A stretch of DNA of 12,475 bases from Flavobacterium sp. UBA807 (GTDB lineage Bacteria > Bacteroidota > Bacteroidia > Flavobacteriales > Flavobacteriaceae), in the NCBI GenBank assembly GCA_002296885.1, contig DBIH01000159.1, forward strand, positions 1-12,475, written 5' to 3'. Position numbers and translations under genes: made by a program. Below, piece by piece: positions 1 through 7,487 of this stretch. Each line of letters begins with the position of its first letter. Positions within the stretch are counted from its first letter, which is position 1. Under the pieces are notes generated by a model. The model did not search any database, was not told the DNA's origin, and worked only from the letters and a program-made list of their open reading frames with translations.

Positions 1-887
1 AAAGGGAGGATTGATTCGCCTGAGCGCAAAGCATCAAGAAGTGGAATTTCCGAATTAGAGAAAAGGCAGTTCTTCAATTTCCCGTCAGCAGTTAAACGGA
101 TGCGGTTGCAGGTACTGCAAAACGGATTGGTAACCGAACTGATAATGGCAAAGCTTCCCAAATGCGATTTTATCTTAAAGTTTTTAGCCGTATCATTCGG
201 CGCATCTTCTAATCGTTCTATTTCGGAAATGCTATATTCGGATTTAATGGTTTCCATGATTTCGGCATAGGAAACCAATTTCGACTTATCCCACTGATTG
301 CCATTGAATGGCATGAATTCTATAAAACGGATTTGAATTTTTTTATTTTTTGTTTTCGAAATAAAATCAAGTATTTCATTGTCATTAAATGACTTGATTA
401 AAACTACATTAAGTTTAACATTAAATTTTTCTTCCAGCAATAAATCGATATTTTTCTGAACAATATCAAAATAATTACGCCTTGTGATAGTGTTGAATTT
501 GTCTTTTATCAAACTGTCAATGCTTATATTTACCGTTTTAATTCGGGCTTCTTTAAATGTTTCGATAAAATCTGAAACCAGAATTCCGTTAGTTGTGATT
601 GATAAATTAACATCAAGCTTTCCCAATCGAAGTATAATTTCCTTAACATCTTTTCTAATCAAAGGCTCGCCACCCGTCAATCTGATTTTAGTTACGCCAA
701 GATTCACAAAGGTTTGTGCAATTGAAATGATTTCATCTACAGTCATCAAATGTGGTTTTGGCGTTAGCTTTATTCCTTCTTCAGGCATGCAATAGGCGCA
801 TCTGAGGTTACAGTGTTCCGTAACCGAGATACGCAAATAATCGTGTTTGCGTCCAAAACCATCCTGCAAAAGATTATTATTTTCCAT
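1..887 (-). CDS. moaA: GTP 3',8-cyclase MoaA (radical SAM), 3' end cut by window
   Basis: MoaA catalyses the first step of molybdenum cofactor synthesis, the radical-SAM rearrangement of GTP that MoaC then converts to cyclic pyranopterin monophosphate. I translated the minus strand from the ATG at 887 to the window edge and found 295 uninterrupted codons. The SAM-cluster motif C26-x3-C30-x2-C33 is present, followed by the RLTGGEPL segment near residue 66. The second, GTP-binding cluster motif C257-x2-C260-x13-C274 is also present. MoaA proteins are usually about 320-330 residues, so some 30 residues, including the C-terminal Gly-Gly tail, lie beyond position 1. The start overlaps the end of the moaC-moaB fusion by 11 bases, which suggests translational coupling as the last visible gene of the Moco operon. 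Identification is firm; only the C-terminus is unseen. Confidence 0.96.
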   Translation of the reverse strand, partial: MENNNLLQDGFGRKHDYLRISVTEHCNLRCAYCMPEEGIKLTPKPHLMTVDEIISIAQTFVNLGVTKIRLTGGEPLIRKDVKEIILRLGKLDVNLSITTNGILVSDFIETFKEARIKTVNISIDSLIKDKFNTITRRNYFDIVQKNIDLLLEEKFNVKLNVVLIKSFNDNEILDFISKTKNKKIQIRFIEFMPFNGNQWDKSKLVSYAEIMETIKSEYSISEIERLEDAPNDTAKNFKIKSHLGSFAIISSVTNPFCSTCNRIRLTADGKLKNCLFSNSEIPLLDALRSGESILP

Positions 888-1791
888 GATCAAATCCATT
901 CAACAATTGAAATAAATGCAAAATTGCCGGAAAAACCGCATCTATTGATTCAGCTGCACCATTAGCTGAACCAGGCAAAGCCATGAGTAAAGTTTCGTCT
1001 TTAAAACCAACTACACTTCGAGATAACATCGCAAACGGCGTACGCTGCTGACCATAAGAACGAATAGCTTCCTCAACTCCCAGAATCCTTCGTTCAATAA
1101 ACGGAGTAATCGCTTCGGGAGTAATGTCTTTGCTAGAAAGACCCGTTCCGCCCGTCAGGATAATCAGATTGGTCTTTACATCACAAAGTTGCTGCACATT
1201 AGCCTGAATAACCTGGATATCATCTGAAACAACCAGATAATCCGAAACCGAAAGTCCTAATTTTTCCAGTTTTTCAGATATGACCTTTCCTGATTTATCT
1301 TCTTTCTTACCTGAAGAAACACTGTCAGAACAAACTATGACAGCAATTTTTAAACTCTGACTGTCTTTTATTTTATGATCTGACTTTCCTCCTTTTTTGT
1401 GTATTAGTTTTACTGTCGAAATTTCAACATTCGTATCAATCGGTTTTAGCATATCATACATAGTCAGCGCCACTATTGACGCGCCATGCATAGCTTCGAC
1501 TTCAACACCGGTTTTGTAAATTGTTTTGACTGTAACCTCTATTTTGATTGCATTTTCAAGGCATTCAAACTCTATTCCTGTATATTCAATCGGTATTGGA
1601 TGACAATCCGGAATAACACTCGAAGTATTCTTAACTGCAAACAATCCGGCTGTTCTTGAAACTTCCAGCACATTCCCTTTCGGAACCGTATTATCCAAAA
1701 CAGCCTTTATGGTTTCAGCCGAACCAACCTTGACAATTGCCTGAGCAACCGCAGTTCTCAGCGTAGTGGTTTTATGTGTGATATCAACCAT
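877..1791 (-). CDS. moaCB: Bifunctional MoaC-MoaB/Mog fusion (cPMP synthase + molybdopterin adenylyltransferase-type domain)
   Basis: This 304-residue protein joins two Moco enzymes. Residues 1-140 are MoaC, which forms cyclic pyranopterin monophosphate from the MoaA product. K54 (AVKNT), H64 (IPDCHPIP), D113 and K116 (YDMLK) and GGKS at 134-137 match its active-site blocks. Residues about 147-300 are a MoaB/MogA domain that adenylylates molybdopterin before metal insertion. It carries LTGGTGLSSKDITPEA (212-227) and ALPGSANGAAE (271-281). MoaC/MoaB fusions are a known architecture. The start ATG directly abuts the moaE stop (TAAATG), and the stop lies inside moaA. The residue before the CHP motif is Asp, where E. 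coli MoaC has Leu. The joined activities are not consecutive steps, since MoaD/MoaE act between them. No separate mog or moaB is visible, so the fusion probably supplies both functions. Confidence 0.95.
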   Translation of the reverse strand: MVDITHKTTTLRTAVAQAIVKVGSAETIKAVLDNTVPKGNVLEVSRTAGLFAVKNTSSVIPDCHPIPIEYTGIEFECLENAIKIEVTVKTIYKTGVEVEAMHGASIVALTMYDMLKPIDTNVEISTVKLIHKKGGKSDHKIKDSQSLKIAVIVCSDSVSSGKKEDKSGKVISEKLEKLGLSVSDYLVVSDDIQVIQANVQQLCDVKTNLIILTGGTGLSSKDITPEAITPFIERRILGVEEAIRSYGQQRTPFAMLSRSVVGFKDETLLMALPGSANGAAESIDAVFPAILHLFQLLNGFDHGK

Positions 1792-2238
1792 TTATGTGTT
1801 CTTTTTCCATATATAACTTTTGTCTTCAAAGATTTCCTTGCCAAATATGGGAACTTTTTCTTTTATTTCTTCCACCAAAAACTCCAATGCTTCATAGGTT
1901 ACTTTTCTTCTTGGTGCAGAAACAAAGACAAACAGGCAAATTTCACCAGTTTTAACCAAGCCCAGACTGTGATAAATATGCAGACAGGACAATTCATATT
2001 TGGCAAAAGCCGCTTCCCTGATTTCATAAAAGCTTTGCTCTGCCATTTCCTCATATGCTGAATACTCAATAGCCACAATATTCTTTCCGTCAATTTCATC
2101 CGCACGAACCTGACCAAGGAAAATATTGTGTGCACCAATTGTTGTCTTGCTTTGGTGCTTCGCAATCGAATTCCCGATAAACTCTGAGGAAATCGCACCC
2201 TGAACAAATGAGGCTTTTTTTGGTTTGTCAGCTATCAT
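1792..2238 (-). CDS. moaE: Molybdopterin synthase catalytic subunit MoaE
   Basis: MoaE is the large subunit of molybdopterin synthase. It transfers two sulfurs from thiocarboxylated MoaD onto cyclic pyranopterin monophosphate to form the dithiolene of molybdopterin. The 148-residue length fits the family. Recognisable segments are GAHNIFLGQVR (35-45), IEYSAYEEMA (57-66), IYHSLGLVKTGE (88-99), and the C-terminal catalytic block EEIKEKVPIFGKEIFED (123-139). That block contains the conserved lysines (K126 and K134 by alignment to memory of E. coli K119/K126). The start overlaps the upstream moeB-like gene by 11 bases and the stop touches the moaC-moaB start, so all three are probably translated from one message. 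The ATG at 2238 gives the expected N-terminus, and no upstream in-frame alternative is needed. Confidence 0.94.
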   Translation of the reverse strand: MIADKPKKASFVQGAISSEFIGNSIAKHQSKTTIGAHNIFLGQVRADEIDGKNIVAIEYSAYEEMAEQSFYEIREAAFAKYELSCLHIYHSLGLVKTGEICLFVFVSAPRRKVTYEALEFLVEEIKEKVPIFGKEIFEDKSYIWKKNT

Positions 2239-2953
2239 TTAATTTAACTTTATAGTTTTGAAATTCAATAGTCTGAAGACAATTATCTAAACTATTATAT
2301 AATAATAATTTACCGCTCAGAATTTCACCTATTCCTAAAATAATTTTCAGTACTTCGTTTGCCTGAAGCGTTCCTAAAATGTTTGGTAAAACTCCCAAAA
2401 CTCCCGAATCATTACAACTCGGAATTGCGTCAGCTCTTTCATCTTCAGGAAACAAACAACGGTATGTTGGTCCGTTTTGATAGTTAAAGACCGAAAGCTG
2501 TCCTTCAAACTTATGAATTGAAGCATAAACCATCGGAATACCTTTGATTACAGCAATATCATTAATCAGATAGCGGGTCGTAATATTATCGGTGCAATCG
2601 ACTATGATTTGATAATCAGAAGCAATTTCAAAAGCGTTTTCTTTTGTAAAAGAAAACGGATACGGCGTTATTATTACTTCCGGATTTTGTCTGACTACAG
2701 CTTCTGAAGCAACATCTACTTTACTTTTCCCCAAATCAGTTGGCGTGTACAATAACTGGCGGTGCAGATTAGTTTCCTCAACAAGATCCCCATCGACGAT
2801 TCCGATTTTCCCAACACCAACTGCTGCCAGATTTTGCAAAACCGGACAACCCAATCCTCCGACACCAATAATTAAAACCTTCGCTTCAGCAAGTTTTAGC
2901 TGTCCAAGAATTCCAATTTCAGGCAATGTAATCTGTCTATCGTATCGTTTCAT
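2228..2953 (-). CDS. moeB: MoeB/ThiF/HesA-family MoaD-activating adenylyltransferase
   Basis: E1-like enzyme expected to adenylylate the C-terminal glycine of MoaD so that it can be thiocarboxylated. The Rossmann ATP site is GVGGLG (30-35). The LHRQ arginine (63-66) and VDCTDN (118-123) are the usual nucleotide and Mg contacts, and PSCNDSGVLG (178-187) matches the conserved crossover-loop region. At 241 residues it is a short form with no rhodanese domain. The zinc-binding tetracysteine of E. coli MoeB looks absent: only C166 remains of the first CxxC pair (T163-Y-R-C166), and there is no C-terminal CxxC. The gene lies between moaD and moaE, with a 13-base gap to moaD, which strongly favours MoeB over ThiF (thiamine) duty. 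A dual role is possible. Confidence 0.87.
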   Translation of the reverse strand: MKRYDRQITLPEIGILGQLKLAEAKVLIIGVGGLGCPVLQNLAAVGVGKIGIVDGDLVEETNLHRQLLYTPTDLGKSKVDVASEAVVRQNPEVIITPYPFSFTKENAFEIASDYQIIVDCTDNITTRYLINDIAVIKGIPMVYASIHKFEGQLSVFNYQNGPTYRCLFPEDERADAIPSCNDSGVLGVLPNILGTLQANEVLKIILGIGEILSGKLLLYNSLDNCLQTIEFQNYKVKLNDS

Positions 2954-2966
2954 TTGGATTTAAAAT

Positions 2967-3209
2967 TTATCCTCCGGCAAAGGGGGGCAGTAAAGCTATA
3001 ATGTCGTCTTTTTCTAATAAAAAATCATTTTGTAAGAATTTCTGATTTACAGCTATTGAATATTTAATATCCAGTATTTTAGGGTATTTTATTTCAATTT
3101 TAGATTGCAATAATTTTAATGTAATTGTATCTTCTTCAACAAAAAACAACTCTTCCTTTTTTTGGGTAATATCCGCTATAATTCCGAAATATTTCAGTTT
3201 TAATTCCAT
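2967..3209 (-). CDS. moaD: Molybdopterin synthase sulfur carrier subunit MoaD
   Basis: Small ubiquitin-fold sulfur carrier of molybdopterin synthase. It begins MELKLKYFGIIADITQK and ends in the diagnostic LLPPFAGG, whose terminal Gly-Gly is adenylylated by the neighbouring MoeB-like protein and then carries the thiocarboxylate. At 80 residues it has normal length. I chose the ATG at 3209. An in-frame TTG one codon earlier (3212) would add a residue but is a poorer start. The gene is 6 bases downstream of the TauE/SafE-type permease and 13 bases upstream of the moeB-like gene, in the middle of the Moco operon. Sequence similarity in MoaD/ThiS proteins is low, so the assignment rests on size, GG tail, fold-typical pattern and position beside moeB and moaE. 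ThiS is the only realistic alternative. Confidence 0.92.
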   Translation of the reverse strand: MELKLKYFGIIADITQKKEELFFVEEDTITLKLLQSKIEIKYPKILDIKYSIAVNQKFLQNDFLLEKDDIIALLPPFAGG

Positions 3210-3215
3210 CAAAAA

Positions 3216-3962
3216 TCAAGTTGTATATAATTTAAAAACAGCTATTAATAAAACTATAGCGAGCACATTTCTGAGCACAATCGTATTCATCTTTTTACTT
3301 CCGAAATAGCCTCCTATAATTCCGCCCAATAAAGCAACGCCAATTAACGAAACTGACGATACAGGCAATGTTCCGCCTTTTGACAGAAAACCAAAAAGCC
3401 CCGAAATGGAGTTCGCAAAAATAAACAATGCCGAAACAGCTGCGCTCTTTTTGATATCTGCCCATCTCAAAAGCAGCAATATCGGGCTCAAAATAATTCC
3501 GCCTCCAATACCAATCAAACCTGATAAAAGTCCGATTACAGCTCCAATAACCAATGCTAACGGAATATCAATAGGTTTTAATTCTCCTTTTTGTTTTCCG
3601 AATAAACCCAGCAATCTTGCGACTGCAAAGAGTAAAACCGTTGCCAGTATTATTTTGTAAACATGAGTTTCAATTGTTATGATTCCACCAATAAATGAAA
3701 ACGGAATCGATGTTATCGCAAACGGATAAAACAGTTTCCACTCAAACTTCTTTTCCCGAAAATAAAAGAAAAACGAAATTGCCGATACCAAAATATTCAG
3801 TACCAGAGCTGTTGGTTTCATAACCGTTACCGGAAACGCAAACAGACTCATCAAGGCGAGATAACCACTGGCTCCGCCATGCCCTACACTGGCATAGAGA
3901 AAAGCCACAAGCAGTAATAAAACTAATAATATCGGAGACTGTATAAGTTCGCCTGAAAGCAT
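3216..3962 (-). CDS. TauE/SafE (DUF81) family membrane permease
   Basis: Inner-membrane protein of 248 residues, with about seven to eight hydrophobic segments (near residues 10-28, 36-65, 78-98, 104-123, 135-165, 172-196, 203-222 and 228-246). It shows the two half-repeats typical of TauE/SafE proteins: SVGHGGASGYLALM (25-38) in the first half and GLIGIGGGIILSPILLLL in the second (about 148-165). Characterised relatives export sulfite or organosulfonates, or move other small anions. The substrate cannot be read from sequence. It is embedded between moeA (46-base gap) and moaD (6-base gap), so it is co-transcribed with Moco genes and may serve the pathway's sulfur or oxyanion handling. No ModABC molybdate importer is in the window. 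Family assignment is strong; the role is inference. Confidence 0.86.
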   Translation of the reverse strand: MLSGELIQSPILLVLLLLVAFLYASVGHGGASGYLALMSLFAFPVTVMKPTALVLNILVSAISFFFYFREKKFEWKLFYPFAITSIPFSFIGGIITIETHVYKIILATVLLFAVARLLGLFGKQKGELKPIDIPLALVIGAVIGLLSGLIGIGGGIILSPILLLLRWADIKKSAAVSALFIFANSISGLFGFLSKGGTLPVSSVSLIGVALLGGIIGGYFGSKKMNTIVLRNVLAIVLLIAVFKLYTT

Positions 3963-4008
3963 ATTTTAAAAAATTTAACGAACCGTAAATATAACGACAA
4001 TTCTTTTT

Positions 4009-5178
4009 CTAAATGAGATATACCGAAACTTTATCGCCTTTTAATAATTGATAATTTCCTTCAGGAATGTATACCAGAGCATTAGCAATTGAAAAGGAAT
4101 TCAGCATTCCCGAATCCTGATGTGATAAAATTTCAACCTCATTTTCTGTAGCTGAAGCTTTTAAAAATTGGCTTCGTGGATTGTCAACCGGAAAATCATG
4201 GGATAAATGCTTCTTCAAATCGGAACCGTATTTGTATTTCATTTCCGAACGCCTTTGCAATGTTGGCAGCACATAGACATAAAAACACGTCAGGCTGGCC
4301 GCAGGATTTCCGGGTAAGGCAAATATGATTTTATCATTTTGTTTACCAACCAGCAAAGGTTTTCCGGGTTTTTGATTGACTTTATAAAACAGTGTTTCCA
4401 CTTCCAAACTCTCCAAAGCTTTCCCGACAAAATCATAATCCCCAACCGATATTCCACCTGAAATCAAGACAACATCATTTTCATTAATTGCTTTTTCCAA
4501 TGTGCTTTTAGTACTTTCAAAATCATCGTTTACTTTGTAAAGTGAAACTGTATCAAAATCTGCATCAAATAAAGCTGTTTGTAGCATTATTGCGTTGCTT
4601 TCGTATACTTTTCCGTTTGGCAGAATTTCTCCCGCTGAGACAAGCTCATTTCCGGTTACTATGATTCCAATAGTTGGTTTTTGAAAAACATTGACTTTCG
4701 TAAATCCCAAACCGGTTAAAAATCCTATCGCTGCCGGATTTAAGAATGCTCCTTTTTCCAAGGCTGCATCGTCTTTTTTAATCTGTGCTCCGAGTTGACG
4801 AATATTAGTCTCGGGACTCAGGTTTTCATCAAATAATACTTCACTGCCTTTTAGAGTTGCTTTTTCAATTTGTATTACGGTCTGCGCCGAATTAGGGACT
4901 GCGGCACCAGTGAATATTTTTACCGCCTGACCGGGTTTTAATTGCTTATCGAAAAAATCTCCTGCTTTTACTTCACCAACAATTTCATAGTGCAGCGAAT
5001 TATGCAAACAAACTGCAAAACCATCCATGGTAGCTTGACGAAACGGAGGCATATTGATTGGCGAAAAAACGGTTTCCGCTAAAACGTGGTTTCGTGCTTC
5101 AAACAACGGCAATTCTACAATTCTTTTGGAATAGCTTAGTTTATCTAAAATTGCAAAAGCTTCTTCGGGAGTAGTCAT
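4009..5178 (-). CDS. moeA: Molybdopterin molybdenumtransferase MoeA
   Basis: MoeA inserts molybdate into adenylylated molybdopterin, releasing AMP and giving active Mo-cofactor. The 389 residues show the family blocks in order: PPFRQATMDGFAV (44-56), the FTGAAVP loop (89-95), TGNELV (175-180), SGGISVGDYDFV (240-251), NQKPGKPLLVG (268-278) and ALPGNPAAS (287-295). A C-terminal beta-rich domain (MoeA domain IV) reaches the end. Size is normal for a stand-alone MoeA, with no fused MogA domain. Its ATG overlaps the xdhC stop in an ATGA junction (5175-5178), which implies coupled translation with xdhC and ties this Moco operon to a xanthine-dehydrogenase-type enzyme. The likely partner for the adenylated substrate is the MoaB/Mog half of the fusion downstream. 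Confidence 0.95.
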   Translation of the reverse strand: MTTPEEAFAILDKLSYSKRIVELPLFEARNHVLAETVFSPINMPPFRQATMDGFAVCLHNSLHYEIVGEVKAGDFFDKQLKPGQAVKIFTGAAVPNSAQTVIQIEKATLKGSEVLFDENLSPETNIRQLGAQIKKDDAALEKGAFLNPAAIGFLTGLGFTKVNVFQKPTIGIIVTGNELVSAGEILPNGKVYESNAIMLQTALFDADFDTVSLYKVNDDFESTKSTLEKAINENDVVLISGGISVGDYDFVGKALESLEVETLFYKVNQKPGKPLLVGKQNDKIIFALPGNPAASLTCFYVYVLPTLQRRSEMKYKYGSDLKKHLSHDFPVDNPRSQFLKASATENEVEILSHQDSGMLNSFSIANALVYIPEGNYQLLKGDKVSVYLI

Positions 5179-6083
5179 CGATTTTGGTTTTTGACTCTGA
5201 TTAATTGTGCGGCAACACTAATTGCGATTTCCTGAGTAGTTTCGCTTTTGATATCGATTCCGATTGGCGCATACACTCTGGCAATATTATCTTTATTAAA
5301 ACCATCGGCAATCATATTTTGGAACAAAGTCGCGATCTTTTCCTTACTGCCTAACAACCCAATATATTTAAAGTTTTTATCAATCAATTTTCTGATGATG
5401 ATATCATCGGTTCGATAACCAAAAGACATGATGACCACATAAATATTCCCGCCTTCCGGAACATATTTATCAATTTCTTCAAAATCAACGATTTGCTTTG
5501 TAGCTACAAAATTGTTCTGCTCCATCGTATTCAGGTTCTCACGATGATCGAAGATATGGATTTCAAAATCGAGTTTTGATAGCGTTTCGCTCAATGCCAG
5601 ACCCACATGACCGCCGCCAATGACATACACTTTCTGCGGAAGCGAATTGGTTTCTGTAAAAGACCATTCTGCTGTTTCTGATGGAACATTGATTCCTAAA
5701 TTGTTATAAATAATCTCGAAATTTTCTTCGGTTATGATTTGATTCAGTAATGGAAGAAAATTGGAGTTAATATCATAAAAAGCAATCGTCTGCTGACCAG
5801 AACATATCATCCCCGATTGGTCTTTCGGTGCCGATTTATCGTGAATCTGATGTTTTATGAATGGTTCAAAAGAAGGTTTGTCCAAAAGTGATTCAGCGAA
5901 CTCAACTAACTTGTGCTCCATGATTCCGCCACCAATGGTCCCGTACATTTGGTTTTTGGTCACCAACATTTTGAAACCTTTCCTGCCCGGACTGCTGCCT
6001 TCGTTGGAAATCACTATCATCAACACCAATCGTTTTTCAACCTGGAGTATTTCAGAAAGTTTTTTATAGAAATCGAGCGTCAT
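5175..6083 (-). CDS. xdhC: XdhC/CoxI-family molybdoenzyme maturation factor
   Basis: XdhC-type proteins bind Moco, help its sulfuration and insert it into xanthine-dehydrogenase-family enzymes. From the ATG at 6083 the protein has 302 residues. The N-terminal XdhC/CoxI domain includes EGSSPGRKGFKM (28-39), GTIGGGIMEHKL (48-59) and MICSGQQ (92-98). The C-terminal Rossmann-like domain has VYVIGGGHVG (152-161), then IMSFGYRTDD (218-227), GLLGSKEKI (242-250) and YAPIGIDIKSETTQEIA (271-287). An upstream in-frame ATG at 6218 would add 45 residues that do not look like XdhC and would run across the divergent promoter into allantoinase, so I rejected it. It is the first gene of the leftward operon and joins moeA by an ATGA overlap. 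No xanthine dehydrogenase subunit is in the window, so its client must lie elsewhere. Confidence 0.92.
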   Translation of the reverse strand: MTLDFYKKLSEILQVEKRLVLMIVISNEGSSPGRKGFKMLVTKNQMYGTIGGGIMEHKLVEFAESLLDKPSFEPFIKHQIHDKSAPKDQSGMICSGQQTIAFYDINSNFLPLLNQIITEENFEIIYNNLGINVPSETAEWSFTETNSLPQKVYVIGGGHVGLALSETLSKLDFEIHIFDHRENLNTMEQNNFVATKQIVDFEEIDKYVPEGGNIYVVIMSFGYRTDDIIIRKLIDKNFKYIGLLGSKEKIATLFQNMIADGFNKDNIARVYAPIGIDIKSETTQEIAISVAAQLIRVKNQNR

Positions 6084-6100
6084 TATTTGCTGTAATCGTT

Positions 6101-6140
6101 TTGCCAAAATTAACTTTTTATCCTTAAGTTTGTACGTTTG
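6101..6140 (+). promoter_or_regulatory. Candidate promoter of the urate/allantoin operon
   Basis: TTG at 6101-6103 and TAAGTTTG at 6125-6132 are separated by 21 bases and fit the flavobacterial promoter pattern TTG-N17-23-TAnnTTTG. A second overlapping match, TACGTTTG at 6133-6140, follows immediately but has no correctly spaced TTG. Transcription would begin shortly before the allantoinase ATG at 6165, so any leader is short. The rightward TTG and the leftward -7 candidate (6105-6112) are adjacent, so the two divergent promoters could interfere or share one regulator. Confidence 0.45.
6105..6112 (-). promoter_or_regulatory. Candidate -7 box for the xdhC-moa operon
   Basis: On the minus strand these bases read TAATTTTG, an exact match to the Bacteroidota -7 consensus TAnnTTTG, 22 bases ahead of the xdhC ATG. 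I do not see a TTG -33 element at the expected 17-23 base spacing, so only half of a promoter is supported. The 81-base divergent gap leaves little other room for the leftward promoter. Confidence 0.35.
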
Positions 6141-6164
6141 CCTTTCGGGTAAATCCAAAATAAA

Positions 6165-7487
6165 ATGCAAGACAGAAAAATATACAGTAATCGCGTTTGG
6201 GTTAATGACAAACTGCAACCTGCAACATTAACTTTTAACGAAGGAATCACCTCAATAGAATTCAATAAATCAGCCGATGCTGAAGATTATGGCAATGCCG
6301 TAATAATGCCGGGCGTTATTGATGTTCATGTTCACATCAATGAACCGGGAAGAACCGAATGGGAAGGTTTTGAAACCGCGACTCAGGCAGCGGCTGCAGG
6401 AGGTTCAACAACTATTATTGATATGCCATTGAATGCGAGTCCGGTGACAACAACGCCCGATGCTTTCAATCAAAAACTCGATGCTTCGAAAGGCAAAATG
6501 AATGTCAATGTTGGTTTTTATGCCGGATTGATTCCGGGAAATGCCAGACATTTAGATGCACTGATTGATGCCGGAGTAGTTGGTGTAAAATGTTTCCTAA
6601 CGCATTCGGGCATTGATGAATTCCCAAATGTTACCGAAAAGGATTTGGACGAAGCGATGCCAATCATTGCCAAACACAACATTCCATTATTAGCGCATTG
6701 TGAATTATATGAAACCGAAGTTGATTGTGATTTTAACAATAATCCGACAAGCTATCAACATTATCTGGCGAGCCGACCAAAGAAATGGGAAAATGACGCT
6801 ATCGATTTGATGATAAAAATGTGCCGCAAACACAACTGCCCGGTGCATATCGTTCACGTTGCATCCGCGGAAGCGTTAGCCATGATTGAAGCTGCTAAAA
6901 AAGAAGGTTTACCGATTACAGCCGAAACCTGCACGCAATATATTTTCTTTAATGCCGAAGATATTCCCGATGCTAACTGCATTTACAAATGTGCGCCGCC
7001 AATCCGTGAAAAGGCAAACAACGAGCAATTGAAACACGCTTTTACAACCGGCGTTTTAGATTTCCTCACAACCGACCACTCGCCTGCTCCGCCGAATATT
7101 AAGGAAATAGAAACCGGAAATCTAAAGAAAGCCTGGGGCGGAATTGCAGGAATTCAGTTCTTATTAACGGCTTCATGGACTGCTTTGAAAGATACAATGA
7201 AACTCGAGCAATTTATTCCGTTAGTAACTTCAAAACCAGCGCATTTTATTAAGGCTGATAAGAAGGGTGAATTCAAAATTGGCAACGATGCCGATATCGT
7301 CATCTGGAATCCCGACGCAAACGATGTCGCAAAACCTGAAGACATTTTTTTCAGATATAAAATAAGTCCATATATTGCGCAAAACTTAAACGGAAAAGTG
7401 CTTGAAACCATAGTAAACGGCGCGACTGTTTATCAGAATAAATCAATACAAAACAAAAATAAAGGACAATGGCTTTTACAAAAGTAA
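6165..7487 (+). CDS. allB: Allantoinase (dihydroorotase-like amidohydrolase)
   Basis: Hydrolyses allantoin to allantoate. The 440-residue protein is a cyclic amidohydrolase with its metal ligands in place: DVHVH (53-57; H55, H57), the probable carbamylated lysine K142 in GVKCFLTHSGI, H178 in LLAHCE, H231 in VHIVHVAS (227-234), and D304 in TTDHSP (302-307). The MPGVIDVHVHINEPGRTEWEG stretch (48-68) and the GVKCF motif distinguish allantoinases from hydantoinases and dihydroorotases, and the next gene being allantoicase supports this. It is the first gene of the rightward block, starting 81 bases from divergent xdhC. Its 3' end overlaps allantoicase by 19 bases. The gene symbol follows the bacterial allB convention; the subclass was not verified by alignment. 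Confidence 0.94.
   Translation: MQDRKIYSNRVWVNDKLQPATLTFNEGITSIEFNKSADAEDYGNAVIMPGVIDVHVHINEPGRTEWEGFETATQAAAAGGSTTIIDMPLNASPVTTTPDAFNQKLDASKGKMNVNVGFYAGLIPGNARHLDALIDAGVVGVKCFLTHSGIDEFPNVTEKDLDEAMPIIAKHNIPLLAHCELYETEVDCDFNNNPTSYQHYLASRPKKWENDAIDLMIKMCRKHNCPVHIVHVASAEALAMIEAAKKEGLPITAETCTQYIFFNAEDIPDANCIYKCAPPIREKANNEQLKHAFTTGVLDFLTTDHSPAPPNIKEIETGNLKKAWGGIAGIQFLLTASWTALKDTMKLEQFIPLVTSKPAHFIKADKKGEFKIGNDADIVIWNPDANDVAKPEDIFFRYKISPYIAQNLNGKVLETIVNGATVYQNKSIQNKNKGQWLLQK

Noticed and set aside
484..795. 103-codon plus-strand open frame
   Set aside because: It lies antisense inside moaA, whose minus-strand frame is continuous with all six cluster cysteines. No domain or context supports a gene here.
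3210..3212. TTG start for moaD one codon upstream
   Set aside because: An ATG follows immediately at 3209 and gives a complete MoaD, so the TTG is unnecessary.
6084..6218. Extended xdhC start at 6218 giving 347 residues
   Set aside because: The extra 45 residues are not XdhC-like, cross the divergent promoter boxes and overlap the allantoinase start. The ATG at 6083 gives a normal XdhC N-terminus.
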